From: Pseudevernia furfuracea
Lineage: Eukaryota; Ascomycota; Lecanoromycetes; Lecanorales; Parmeliaceae
Direction of reading: 5' to 3'
NCBI GenBank assembly: GCA_022315425.1
Contig: JAIUPT010000020.1
Span: 1,364,001-1,428,000, forward strand
Length of the DNA: 64,000 nucleotides
Position 1 is the stretch's first letter; each line of letters begins with the position of its first letter. Below the pieces are notes generated by a model. That model was given only the letters and a program-made list of their open reading frames with translations, did no database searches and had not been told where the DNA came from. Shown here piece by piece: positions 24,489 to 34,971 of the stretch. The position numbers and the translations under genes were made by a program.

Positions 24489-24917
24489 ATGATGCCCCCC
24501 CTCCATTGCAACATACTGATCCTCTCCGCCATCACCCTCACCCTCCCTCTTCTCACGACCTCAATACCGACAACCAACACAAACCAAACGACGAAAATTC
24601 ATCCCCCGGCACTCGCGCATCTCCCCACATCAGTCCTCCCACACGGCTTGATAGCCGACACGTGTCCAACGCCACCCACGGAGTTTTTGCCCTACGCGCC
24701 TCCGCCCGGCTACACACCTGCTCCCGGATGCCCGCCGGCGAGCGAGGGGACGCAGCCGAGTGAGAACAGCGGGGGTGGATCTTCCGGGAGCACGTCGTCT
24801 GCCGAGGTGAGCAAGGCGGGGAGGCTGAGGGCGACGGACGCGCTGGCAAGGGTCTCACTCGTGATTCTGGGCTGGAGGGTTTCGAAATGGGGTGTGGTCT
24901 TGGGCGCCCGGTGTTGA
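24489..24917 (+). CDS. Possible small secreted or surface protein
   Basis: Starting at the ATG ATG pair at 24489/24492, the frame encodes 142 residues with a signal-peptide-like N-terminus (MMPPLHCNILILSAITLTLP) followed by a Thr/Pro-rich stretch, four Cys spread over the centre, a Gly/Ser linker and a hydrophobic C-terminal segment that could be a GPI-anchor signal, though it ends in ...GARC. The frame extends upstream to 24249 without similarity. I do not recognise a family, and GC-rich third positions alone could produce such a frame, so the call is tentative. Confidence 0.35.
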   Translation: MMPPLHCNILILSAITLTLPLLTTSIPTTNTNQTTKIHPPALAHLPTSVLPHGLIADTCPTPPTEFLPYAPPPGYTPAPGCPPASEGTQPSENSGGGSSGSTSSAEVSKAGRLRATDALARVSLVILGWRVSKWGVVLGARC

Positions 24918-25730
24918 GATGGAAAGCTTGACGCGGGGAAAGAACGTCGTGGAGCAGGTGACTTGGTTACCAGTGCTGGAGAGGTGAACGTAAAAAGACT
25001 TGATAAGCAGTGGAATGACAGCCGTCTCGGATCTTCAGCTAAAATTTTGGGGGGAAAAGAAAGTTTTGTGGATGCAGATTACGAACCAATGGATCTGATG
25101 TATAGAGCGAGCGCCATTACAATGAAAGAAATGCATAAATTAAAGCAAAGTATTCAGGGTACTACCCCCAGTCTGAAGTGCCGATTAGGGGCTGCATGGC
25201 TGCATCGTAGTGTTTTGAAGGGATTTCTATTATTCTGTTCAGCTATTTATGCAAGCGTCATCTATCATTACATGCATGCTATGCTCGCTCATAAGAAGAA
25301 GTGCGAATCTGGCATAAAAGAGGGGAGACATAGAATACTTCGTAGGCCATGGAACCTGTCGTCGCCCGAGTGACCGGTCATAGGGCCATAGGAACTTTCA
25401 AAAGCTAGTCCACCTCAAGCTCGTATCGTACAATTCTCTCCCTAGGCTGACAGAGCCTTCCCAATTCGGGTGTCCAGCTGCTCGTGGCGAGAAAGAGGAA
25501 ACCCCATCAATGTAAGTCATACAGTGGATCGAAGTCCCGAGGCAAACTGATGAGTAAGGTAAGAACTGCTGAAGGTGGCCATTAGCGAAGACCACGACTC
25601 TTGAGCCCAAAAAGCCATGCAGCTGGAAGTCATATCTTAACAGCGATATAGTGTGTCGAAGCTTGATTGCAGGGCCGACACTGATGGTGGACATCCGTAC
25701 TAAAAATGGTCTGGCACGGTGTGAACTCGT
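24918..25730. other. Intergenic
   Basis: About 810 bp between convergent genes. Frames at 24963-25373 (+) and 25398-25694 (-) lack any recognisable feature. Nothing else seen. Confidence 0.5.
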
Positions 25731-27657
25731 TCAAGCCGGAGCAGGTGTAAGTGCAGGCTTTGATGCAAGGACAGCCAGGCTGTTCTCTTTCTGGGCCTTC
25801 TCTCTCTCCATTTGTTCTTTGGCCGCTTTGCTTAGGCGTGGCTTTCTCACTGGCGCTTTCGCTCCGTCCTTGGGATTCGCTACTGCTCTGGCAGCGCCTC
25901 TCACAGCTCCTCCTCGCCCTCTTCCACTAGCTCGGCCACGTTTTGGTGCGCCATCGGCTCTGCAAAAGGTCAGTACATGGTCCGTGGACTGGAGACGGGG
26001 GTAAGTACCTCTCAACCTGAGGCTCTTGTCCCGGAGGAACCAAAGGACCACTGTACACAAAGAATCCGTCCTTACTAGCAGCAGCCTGCTCCTCCCAAAT
26101 CATCTCCGTGTCATCAATGAAGTCATCTTCCTTGTCGTACATGTCTTCCTTCATCGTCCTCTTCCTCGGCTTCTTCACCACACCAGCTTCACCAGTCTCC
26201 TCTCCAGATTTCTGGATCCTCTCTCCATCATTCACCCCTCCCATTTCGACATTGCTATTGTCAGCTTCCCCATCGGAGAGATCGACAGACATCTCGTCGC
26301 CAGAGCCGGAGTTTCCACCGCTCTTGTTCGCGTTCTCGAGAGCAGCGCCGGCAGCGGCAACTCGAGCAAGTCGTTCGCGCTGCGCTGCCAGGCGGGGATG
26401 CAGCGCGTTGAAACCATACAGTTCTTCGGCCAAGCGAGTGAAATTGACGTATTGATTGTCGCCAGTGAGAGGCACATTGAGAACGACTGTTGGCGCAGTC
26501 TTCTCTGGTCCGGTACTGTCAATGCCACCACCAAAGATTGAGCCAGATAGAAGACCACTGCCCGAGGAGATAGCAACTTGGGTCTCTTTAGGACGTGCCG
26601 GTTTGGGTGAATGGGATGAAGACGAGACGGCGGTACTTGCATTCGGACTTGCCTTCTTAACGTTGTCGGTGGTCTTGTTGACAGGTGCGCTAGGTTTATC
26701 TAGGTCAATGTCCATTACGATGATTGTGTTAGAATTTGAGGAATTGGACGCTGCAGGGGCAATATCTCTTGGTGAGGGTTTGGCGGGCTGCTGGGTGGTG
26801 ACAGGCAAAGGTGGAGATAAGCGCGGTCGCTTTGGCTCAGGCGGGGATGCTGCTTTGGTGTCGTTTTCGCGTTTTGGTGGTTGTGGGTACGAGTACAAAG
26901 GCGGTGTGCCTGTTTGCTCGATCATACTGTGTATCGACGGTGACGCACTCGCGCTTGGAAATTTATAGGGCCTCTGGGGGGTAGGTGTGGTTATCAATGG
27001 AGAGCTTGGACGAGGCGCTACAGTAGATGATCTGATTGGGTCGTAATTTTGGCCGCTCGCTGGTCGCGTAGTGGGCACAATATTTTGGTGGGAATGAATC
27101 TGTATTATGGGGATAGCTTCACTATTTCCGTTTTGGTGTGGGGAGTGGATGGCGGGAACAGCAAGATTTGTTGGCGGGAGCGGGGATCTGGTTTTGAGTT
27201 GGCGGGAGACTTGAAGCGCTTCAGCTTCCCTTGCGGCATGCTGTTGTTCCAGCTGCTTCTGTTGCTTTCTTTTGTAGTGTTCAGAAGTACCTCTGGCAGC
27301 ACGAGTTTTCTTGAGCTTTTGTTCTTGACCATCCGTGGCAGTAGATACATTTCCATTGTTGTTGTTGTTGTTGTTGTTGGCGTTGTTGCTGGTTGCCGGT
27401 TTGCTCTCAGGGTCTTTCTTTTTGCGAGGTTTCCTTAGAGGGGCAGCTGCATTTTTAGCGCCGATGGATTTTGCCGATTTCACTCCTCCATCATGTCCAT
27501 CCAGGTGAGCATTTGAAGGCAACGAGGCAGCATTGGCATGAGAGTGCCCTGTTGGTGTTGCCGTTTGCCGTGTTGGCGAGTTGGGCGAGGGTGGAGAGGA
27601 AAGACCAGGCGAGGTGCTCTCCCCGCGATTTGCATGGACTTCTCTTGCTGCTGACAT
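25731..27657 (-). CDS. HPC2: HPC2-type subunit of the HIR histone chaperone complex
   Basis: Ubinuclein/Hpc2 family protein of the HIR complex, which deposits H3-H4 outside S phase and represses histone genes. Two exons, 27657-26009 and 25959-25731; intron 49 nt with donor GTACTT; 625 residues. The first 450 residues are disordered, with an Asn run coded by GTT/AAC repeats (about 95-102) and Pro/Ser-rich stretches. The diagnostic Hpc2-related domain lies near residues 500-550: KEDMYDKEDDFIDDTEMIWEE followed by KDGFFVYSGPLVPPG. The splice joins VER to ADGAPKRGR. The tail has an RGRGRGG stretch and a Lys/Glu helix. The start at 27657 is the first ATG of the frame. Confidence 0.9.
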
Positions 27658-27966
27658 CTTGCTCCACCACCACCACCACCGTCACCGGAGGTCTGGAGAG
27701 AAGAACAGGCCGTAAAAGTCGTCAGCGGAGGAGAGTAATTATGAAGACTGCAAGCCTAATATATCCGAGACCGCTTTGCTATGGTTGGGCTGTTGAAGAG
27801 AATGACACGTTGTGGATTGTGAACGTCGCAATAGCTTCAAAAAGTGCGCTGACAGGCCTTGAGTAGGGTTCACGGGGGATGGGCGACGGATCAAAGGCTT
27901 GAGTACAATCTTGAACTTTGTCTACCGAAGCTCTGGATAGATTAGCCGAGGATACACCTCCGAAAT

Positions 27967-27977
27967 GGGGGGGGGGG
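27967..27977 (+). repeat. Poly-G tract (G11)
   Basis: Eleven G in a row, about 310 bp upstream of the HPC2 start codon, i.e. poly-C on the coding strand of that gene. Confidence 0.9.
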
Positions 27978-28451
27978 TTAAAGAAGTATTGTGGAAGGGT
28001 TGTTAAGGGAAGAAGTTGGACGATGGGAGACGGATGGAGGAGTAAAAAGAAGAAGAAAAAGAAGAAAGAAGAAAGAAATTGAGAGTTGTAAGAAATTGGA
28101 GGAGGAGGTTCAAATTCTTTGGGCGGAAGGAGGCAAGCACTACTAGGTTTGACACAGCACAGACGACTTATTAAAGCATCGGCAAGACTGGGGAACACAT
28201 CATCTGGACTCTGGACTCTGGATTTTTGCATTCGCCGTTGGAGCTAGTTCAAAATCTACTTGCCCGTGTGAAATTGGTCAGGCTGGCCGTCTGCCGACGG
28301 CCTAGGAAGGAAGAGAGATGTGAAATACTTGAAGATTACCCGAGGAAAAGGCAAAGCTTCACCTTCATACACCATCAGACCTCTAAGATGCAACCCCGTA
28401 ACCATTTTCAAGCCCTGGTAGTAGGGACTCGAGGGACTTGAAGGAAGGGGA

Positions 28452-28464
28452 GGGGGGGGGGGGG
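28452..28464 (+). repeat. Poly-G tract (G13)
   Basis: Thirteen G in a row, preceded by a shorter GGGG A run (28447-28450). Confidence 0.9.
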
Positions 28465-28588
28465 CTCTTGGTGACTTGTTCCAACCAATTACATGGGTTT
28501 GATCTGTTCGCCAAAAGATAGTCCCGCCGTCTGGCATTCCCTGCAGATCATTCATCAATAAGCAGAGCCTCTATGGTTCTTTGAAGTA

Positions 28589-28616
28589 ATCATTTATCAT
28601 TTATCATTTATCATTT
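28589..28616. repeat. Tandem repeat (ATCATTT)x4
   Basis: Four exact 7-bp units in an AT-rich intergenic stretch. Confidence 0.9.
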
Positions 28617-29246
28617 TCTTCACCATGTGCCAGCATATATGGACACAGAAATGATTCAACAAGATAAAGATAAATATGATTGATATATTTGAATACTCTA
28701 TGGAGAATTTTGATACTCTTGCTTATTGAGGCAGGGATTAAAGTAAAGTAAGGTAATCTAAGGTACCACTTAACCACTTAAGAGGATTTAATACTGTGGT
28801 AGTGTGGCGTCGCTTAAAGCGGTTCCCGACAAAGCTAGCCTTCCCGAAAAACTTTATATTTCCTTACAAGAAATTAATCAATTATCTCTGATCTCATTAT
28901 TCCCTTATTTATTCCTTTATTCCCATTTCATATATATAACATCAATAGTCAAGTAGCCCGTGAAAATGTTCTCGCTATTGCATGATATGAACTCTGTGGC
29001 CTCTGCATTCAGAGCCTTTCCACGTAGATAAGTAACTCTCGTGCCACACACATCAAGATCAGGTAATCGCATGTCAAATATCAACAATATCCCTCTATGC
29101 CTACCACCTTTTTTGTACCATATAGTATAAAGCTGTGTTTGAGGCAAATGCATGAGATCAGCCACGTCTCGAAACCCAGAGATGATGCATGTCGGCCGTA
29201 TCCAAGACGATGAACATAGACAATCATTCCCCGGAGATAGTCACAG

Positions 29247-29495
29247 CTATTGCACTTCATAGGAGTCGTCGGTATGGACAGGCTTCCGCTCCGGAGTAAT
29301 AGGCATGGACAGTCTCCAAATCCGAACACCACCATCTGAGTCCATCGCGGTCATCGGACGGACAACAGATCGCTTCAACTCCTGCTGTCTGAGCTTCCGA
29401 AGATACCATACACGGAAAGCCCCTGCTTTCAAACATCGCCGATCGAATCGGTAGAGGTCATTATATGGGCAATCTAAAGCTTCCGCGGCCGCCAT
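29247..29495 (-). CDS. Small hypothetical ORF
   Basis: 82-codon frame starting MAAAEALDCPYNDLYRFDRR. Composition is protein-like (balanced charged and hydrophobic residues, three Trp/Tyr clusters) but I recognise no family, and no upstream exon is obvious. It may be a remnant of a longer gene or a chance frame. Confidence 0.25.
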   Translation of the reverse strand: MAAAEALDCPYNDLYRFDRRCLKAGAFRVWYLRKLRQQELKRSVVRPMTAMDSDGGVRIWRLSMPITPERKPVHTDDSYEVQ

Positions 29496-29499
29496 CTAG

Positions 29500-29887
29500 G
29501 TTCCGAGAGATAACGTAGACGGTAGCTTGACTCTTCTGTTGGCGCCATTTGATATTATTGTGAAAATGACACAGGTGAAAATCTTCCCCTTTCCGAAAAC
29601 AACTAATGTCAACTGTTAGCACATTGACTACGGACGGCTTCGCTCACCTACTAACACGCTAGTGTGCGTTATACCGTAACATCAAGAACCCGAACAAGCT
29701 TGGGACCACGGGCATGCCAAAGCAAAAGCCTTTCTGTGCAAATGAGAAGCGCCGCGCTGAAGCCTGCGGCAGTGGAATGCAAGACTGCAATTCTTGGGGC
29801 GAATTCAAGCAGCTTAATATGACCAACATCATGAGAGACAAGGTTTGGCAGGACTTGTTACGCAATCCACTTCATCACAGCTGGTAG
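29500..29887 (+). CDS. Candidate two-exon coding segment, unrecognised (5' end unknown)
   Basis: Two open stretches in matching phase, 29500-29574 (25 codons, VPRDNVDGSLTLLLAPFD...) and 29663-29887 (74 codons plus TAG, CALYRNIKNPNKLGTT...), are separated by a GT...AG interval of 88 nt with a CTAAC branch site. An acceptor-like CATCTAG precedes the first. The second stretch has five Cys and ends LHHSW. I recognise no family and find no start codon, so this could be an unannotated small gene, a decayed one, or coincidence. Confidence 0.25.
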
Positions 29888-30381
29888 ATCTGCGGACGCA
29901 CGACCTGTTGGCGAAACCTACTCTATCGCCGCTGGCATTTCTACGGAGACCCGACCTATTGACGCAACCTGCTCCATCATACCTATCGGAGACACGACGT
30001 CTTGGCACGATCCGCTAGGAAAGGACCGGCATCTTAATGGAGAAGCGGTATTTACGATTGGTCCCCCTAGCATAGTCCGATATCACGGCGGAGACGTGTC
30101 ATGCAGCCCTGCTACCACTTGGCTTGCAATTTAACGCAATGGAGCAGCCACTTGAGTAAGACGTTTCTGCGTGCTCGGAGATATTGCTTCTTTCAGCATG
30201 TAGCATCAATTACAAAGGCATCTAGATCTCTCAGCCGATTCTGAAAACACGCTACACGATGACGCCTTTCCAATTGGTAATGCTCCACAACTCTAGATTC
30301 CTCATCGACGCATATCTCGCATGTCCTCCCCAAAACGTCGCCTCAATGTTTTTGATGACCGCTGAAACTATGGCAACTGTC
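29888..30381. other. Intergenic with degenerate repeat
   Basis: About 490 bp. Its left part holds three diverged copies of a 43-51-bp unit; the plus-strand frame through it stays open for roughly 100 codons (29832-30131) without a start codon. Confidence 0.4.
29893..30015 (+). repeat. Degenerate tandem repeat, three copies
   Basis: Copies begin at 29893, 29944 and 29987. Each starts CGGA followed by a CGAC core (CGGACGCACGACCTGTTGGC, CGGAGACCCGACCTATTGAC, CGGAGACACGACGTCTTGGC). Spacing is 51 then 43 bp. Confidence 0.5.
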
Positions 30382-31617
30382 CTACCATACGTCTGCACTG
30401 ATGTCGTCGTTGGTGACAGAAATAGGGGACAGGCCACGAGCCAATGGTGGCTGACTACCAACAGAAGACACCACAGATAGCTGGGAGGGAGAATGAGGCC
30501 TGAAGGCGAGTCCATATGTCAGCGGGGCTTGTGATAGGCTAGAGGCGGAGTATGGCCTGAAGCCAGGTCTACCCGGCTGCAAGGCTCTTGGATGGACGTG
30601 CTCATAAATAGCAGAGTCAGAAGACGGAAGCTCGTGGCACAACTGGGGTGGGTCCGAGCTTGCGATCTCGGGGAGCGGGGCGTGGTTTGGAGGGAGCTCT
30701 AACAGTGTCTTGTCTTCTTTGTGATCTTCTTGAGCAGTGCTACTTGTTGCAGAATAGATCTCCAAGGGTGTTCTATTCTCTATGTAAGGAGCCAAGATTG
30801 TTGATCGAGGGGTCCGGATTGGCACTTCGTTCTCTTGGCGAGGATAGGCTGTTGTTGTTGATAAATCGCAGGATGCGTCGTTTTCTTTGCGGGAAGCCTT
30901 TGATACCATCGAACTTTGAGGTAATATGTCTGTGATATGTCAATTGTTGAAACAACCGCTATTACCGGGCTGTTCAGTAAGAGTACCTTTGATGCCTCCC
31001 TTCTCATTTATTCCAGTCGAACCCGACCCTTTGTACCCTTGAGACTTCTGGCGGCGATATAACAGTAGCACTCCAATGAAGATAGCCCCCAGAGCTAAGA
31101 TGCCGCCGACAACCCCTCCGACTATTCCTTCTGTCAAATTCTTGTGAGTAGACAATGGGCTGGTAGTGGCAGAACGAGCTGTTCCTGTAGTACGAACGGA
31201 AGTCGACGATGCAGCCGCCGAAGTAGAAGATGATGTCGTCGAAGAAGCCGCAGCAGGAGCGTCGGAGATTGCTGAATAAAGCGGGTTGTCCGTTTGGTTT
31301 TGGGAGAAAATCGCAGCTGTCAAGTCACTGGGCGGACAGCCACCAAGGCAAGGATTGGACAAGCAACAGCCTAAGAATGGAGGCGAGATGTTCGCACAAG
31401 ACCACCATTCACCCCTCGTACATGCTGCGCTGGTAACATAGTCGTAGTATTTCTCTTCGAAAGTTGCCGGTAGGAGATCCTCTTGAGGACACCCGTTCGT
31501 GCAGATATTCGCAGGGCTGCCATTCTCGCAACAGCCAAGAAATCTCTCCCCGAAATCACAGGCATAAAATGTAACATTGAGGGGACATGATGCGGCAATG
31601 CCTGATGTTGAACTCAT
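30382..31617 (-). CDS. Cys-rich single-pass membrane protein
   Basis: Two exons, 31617-30987 and 30929-30382; 392 residues. The intron call (57 nt, donor GTACTC) is preferred over a 36-nt alternative donor 21 bp downstream, in the same frame. The N-terminal part has two similar Cys modules: CPLNVTFYACDFGERFLGCC...GCPQEDLLPATF and CTRGEWWSC...FLGCC...GCPPSDLTAAIF. A Ser/Thr-rich stalk follows, then one membrane span (IVGGVVGGILALGAIFIGVL) with basic RRQKS after it, and a long Pro/Ser-rich cytoplasmic tail. The topology recalls fungal WSC-like wall sensors, but there is no signal peptide before the Cys modules when started at MSSTSG. An upstream ATG at 31779 adds residues that are not convincingly a signal. 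Function unknown. Confidence 0.7.
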
Positions 31618-32854
31618 AATATAGAGGTCGAAGATTGCAGCTAAACGGTGCAGAAAGAATGATGACAGCTTGCGGAATTTATTTCCAAATCCAACACTGC
31701 AGTTCGACTGAGATGTCGACCGTTGGACAGCTGAAAATGAGATTGCGTAGCTAAATGGTGGAGACACAAAAAAGGCCACTCCTTGACGAGAGGAGTCATT
31801 TTGTACTCTGCCTCATGCAGTCAGCGTGAGACATGGACTATCTTTTCTTTGTGGTTTGCTCCGCGGCTTGGACATTGATCTTAAATTGCAGTAATGAACG
31901 GCCCTGAGTCTAACCCATAAGAGGTCATCTCTTTGCCAGCCACATTACAATCTACCATTGGAGGGAAGCTGATTCGGATGGCCACATTGACAATCGGTCT
32001 TCTGCAGAAAAGCAGTTCCGCAACAAGACGACAAGTATGCAATTCAAGAACAGAGCCAGAAAAAGCCATATCCATGATGGTGACCATCAATCTGCCCAAC
32101 TCGCTCTTGTTGTGATCGATCTGCGTCGGCCTCGTATGAGTGTCTTCAACCACAAGCAAGAACAGGAGGGACGAAAAGAGGACAGTACGAGTTGGACACA
32201 ACAATGTTTGAGGCGGCGGTCCGCGACTTGCGCTTCTCGGCTACTGCCGATATACGAAAAAAGGCCAATGGTGTCGATTTTGTCAACAATCTGTTGCGTA
32301 CGGGTTTGTGCCTTTAGATTGCCGTATCAAGTCCCAATCCTACAGACAAGTTCGTGATCGTATTATAAGAGAGAGAAGCACGTCCAAGATATAGGCAAGC
32401 AGAACCCCAAAGTAGGGAAGATACAGGCAGGGGTTTGCAATATTGGATCGGCAGCCAGGGATAAGTGAGCAAGGAAAGCAAGGAAAGATGGCATATCCTT
32501 GTTGTCGCCCAGAGTATCTGGGATTCCGGGTCAAAGTCAACACCATAAGCTGCGTCTGTATCAGAAAAAGGACATGGAGAGCATGAGGTCGAAGGACCTC
32601 ATATCCTGGATTCACGCACCAAAGGCATCGTTCACCGTTGTTGTTCATGGGCCGCACACAATAATGAGCTTACGCCGCTAGTACGATAGAGTATAGAGTA
32701 CGTTAAACTGCCTTATGCTAAGCCGCTCTAACCTGGGCCGCCAAGCTAGAATCCTGAGCAACATTTCTGTCACATAGTTTTTGCTTCCTGACTCATGCGA
32801 TATAAAGTGCGCTGGACTGATCACACCGCTCTGGCCCTCTGTATTTGATTTACC
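31618..32854. other. Divergent intergenic region
   Basis: About 1.2 kb. Short frames on both strands, none recognised. No repeat or RNA gene seen. Confidence 0.5.
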
Positions 32855-34210
32855 ATGGCGGTGCCAGGTCAACGCTTCCATATCAATTTGGACTCAGACA
32901 ATGAGCCTGATGGAGTCCACTCATCCGGACCAGCGCAGGTACCGGGCTTCAATTTTGGTCTTGTAGGAGATATCAAAGAGCGAACAGCCTCGTCTGCTGC
33001 CAAAACTCCAGCACCACCCACATCCAAGAGCTCCGTGGCCGGTTTCCCAGCACACAGGACCCGGACTGGTCCCTCAAAGTTCAAGCAGAGAAGAGAAAAC
33101 CAGGTCGAAGACGTCAGCCAGCCAAAAATCTATGCCGGTACCAACATCGCATCACCACACTTCTCACCGCTAGGGAGCAGTAATGGGAATGGATTTGCAG
33201 CGAGTAGGCAACAGAAAGATGTGACCCACAGATCGAAGGATCCTTCCATCGACCAAGAAAACAAGCAACGACTCGCGCAAATGTCAGACGAGGAGATCGA
33301 AGAGGCTAGGAAAGAGCTCATGGGAGGATTGAGCTCTTCACTCATCGAAAGACTGCTCAAAAAGGCGAATATCGACGAGGGACGAAATGACTCGAGGGAT
33401 GATATGCACCCAAATGAGGACGAGACATCTTTACCCTCAAAGTCCCTGAAGAAAGTTACATTTGAAGAGCCAGAAGCAGAGCAAGATCTGGTACCTACAA
33501 CCAACCCAGCGAGATCAAATGCCCCACCGTCCTCAGATCCAGACGCTCCACCACTGCATCCACCACCAGACCTACAGCCTGCCTCCCAAATTCCCTTACC
33601 ACCACCACCAAACATGCACTTCCCCCAACCACCCAAGCCGCCGGATCTCGACCCTTCAGATCCCAATTTCCTCTCCGCCCTCCACTCAAATTACTTCCCC
33701 TCTCTGCCATCCGACCCCCCCAATATGGCCTGGATGACCCCCATCGACCCTAAAGCAGAGAAAGAATCCGTGTATTCTGCAACACAAGAGTCTTTTACGC
33801 CGTCCTCACTCCGCTTTGACTTCCGCGGCCACCTCCTCCCACCCCGCCTCTCCGCCCAAATCTCTCAAACGAAAGGCCTCCACCACCACGCCCATGCCCC
33901 GGCCTCCGCTGGCTATACAATTCCCGAGCTCGCCCATCTTGCGCGCAGTGCTTACCCGGCTCAGCGGTGCATTGCGTACCAGACGCTCGGTCGGGTACTG
34001 TACAGACTCGGTAGGGGCGATTTTGGGCGGGCAGGGGAGGATTTGTGTGAGGGACTTTGGGGCCAGATGGATCACGGGAGGGTTGTTGAGGGGATGGTGG
34101 GGGCAGCTGCAAAGGGCGAGGAGGGAGGAAATAGGAGTGTTTGGGTTACGGCCACTGAGGCGACTTGGTTATGGCGAAAGGGGGGCGGAAGGACGTGGAG
34201 AGGGAGGTGA
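32855..34210 (+). CDS. RBA50: RBA50/RPAP1-like RNA polymerase II assembly factor
   Basis: Binds the Rpb2-Rpb3 part of RNA polymerase II during its assembly in the cytoplasm. Single exon, 451 residues. N-terminal RPAP1 block at about 125-170 (IDQENKQRLAQMSDEEIEEA then GLSSSLIERLLKKANID). A Pro-rich linker holds many PPP runs (about 225-275). The RPAP1 C-terminal block is LRFDFRGHLLPPRLSAQI, TKGLHHHAHAPASAGYTIPE and RCIAYQTLGRVLYRLG. The protein ends in TEATWLWRKGGG, which resembles the family end, so it is full length for the short fungal form. No intron is needed. Confidence 0.9.
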   Translation: MAVPGQRFHINLDSDNEPDGVHSSGPAQVPGFNFGLVGDIKERTASSAAKTPAPPTSKSSVAGFPAHRTRTGPSKFKQRRENQVEDVSQPKIYAGTNIASPHFSPLGSSNGNGFAASRQQKDVTHRSKDPSIDQENKQRLAQMSDEEIEEARKELMGGLSSSLIERLLKKANIDEGRNDSRDDMHPNEDETSLPSKSLKKVTFEEPEAEQDLVPTTNPARSNAPPSSDPDAPPLHPPPDLQPASQIPLPPPPNMHFPQPPKPPDLDPSDPNFLSALHSNYFPSLPSDPPNMAWMTPIDPKAEKESVYSATQESFTPSSLRFDFRGHLLPPRLSAQISQTKGLHHHAHAPASAGYTIPELAHLARSAYPAQRCIAYQTLGRVLYRLGRGDFGRAGEDLCEGLWGQMDHGRVVEGMVGAAAKGEEGGNRSVWVTATEATWLWRKGGGRTWRGR

Positions 34211-34971
34211 TGACGGTGGAGGCCCACGGGTTACGAAGCAATGATTACGATGTCTCGAAAAACTTGATACCGGAAACTCTTTTATGATAGCGGGGTCCTA
34301 GCGATGGCTTTGTGGAATCTGAAGATCACGATACCCTACATGCATTCACGCCCTGTGTAAAACGTCCGTCCATGCGTGGAACATCATGTTGGGTCTTCAG
34401 CCATAGCTTTGCTGATACTCCTGACTTGTCTCCAGCCCGAGTGGCATGATGGTACAACTTGTTGACAACAGGAAGCGACAGCCCTGCATATACCCTGTGG
34501 ATGGAGAGCGTTTGTCCATGCAAGAGAATCAGGGATGCGTAGGAAAGAGGACGACCAACTAAGACTGGGGCTCACCTTTTCGGGCACGAAGGGCTTTTAC
34601 GACCAGGGAAATCAGTCATACCGTGCAAGTGTGAAAATTAATAAAGCGGCTTCGATTAGCAGCAAATAGTAACAACGACATGCCTTCCGCGCCGACGTAT
34701 ATACGACTTCGGAAAAAAGATCATTAACGTTGCAAAACAAATGGGATATCATAGAAAAACAAAGGGAACCGCTTCGGTGCGCCGCCGCTGCAAGAAATTC
34801 ACCCTCATCACCAATACACAAGATCCATCGTACACCCGTGTACAGGATGAATGATCAGATGCAAGATTTGGGTCATCGATACCTCAAAACCCTCTTACCC
34901 AGCAGATTAGCCGGGGCTATCTCCCAGCACTACATCATTTCAGAATTAGCATTTCTCTTTTAAGATGACTT
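34211..34971. other. Convergent intergenic region
   Basis: About 760 bp between RBA50 and the GH17 gene. If the last GH17 exon is spliced differently, its stop would lie at 34935. Nothing else recognised. Confidence 0.5.

Larger units (their letters stand above)
27658..29246. other. Gene-poor interval with homopolymers and simple repeats
   Basis: About 1.6 kb upstream of HPC2. Holds G11 (27967-27977), G13 (28452-28464), an (ATCATTT)4 repeat, and AT-rich DNA at 28660-28960. Short frames here do not look coding. Confidence 0.6.

Noticed and set aside
30950..30965. 36-nt intron in the Cys-rich membrane protein gene (donor GTAATA)
   Set aside because: Shorter than any other intron here; a donor 21 bp upstream in the same frame gives a normal 57-nt intron.
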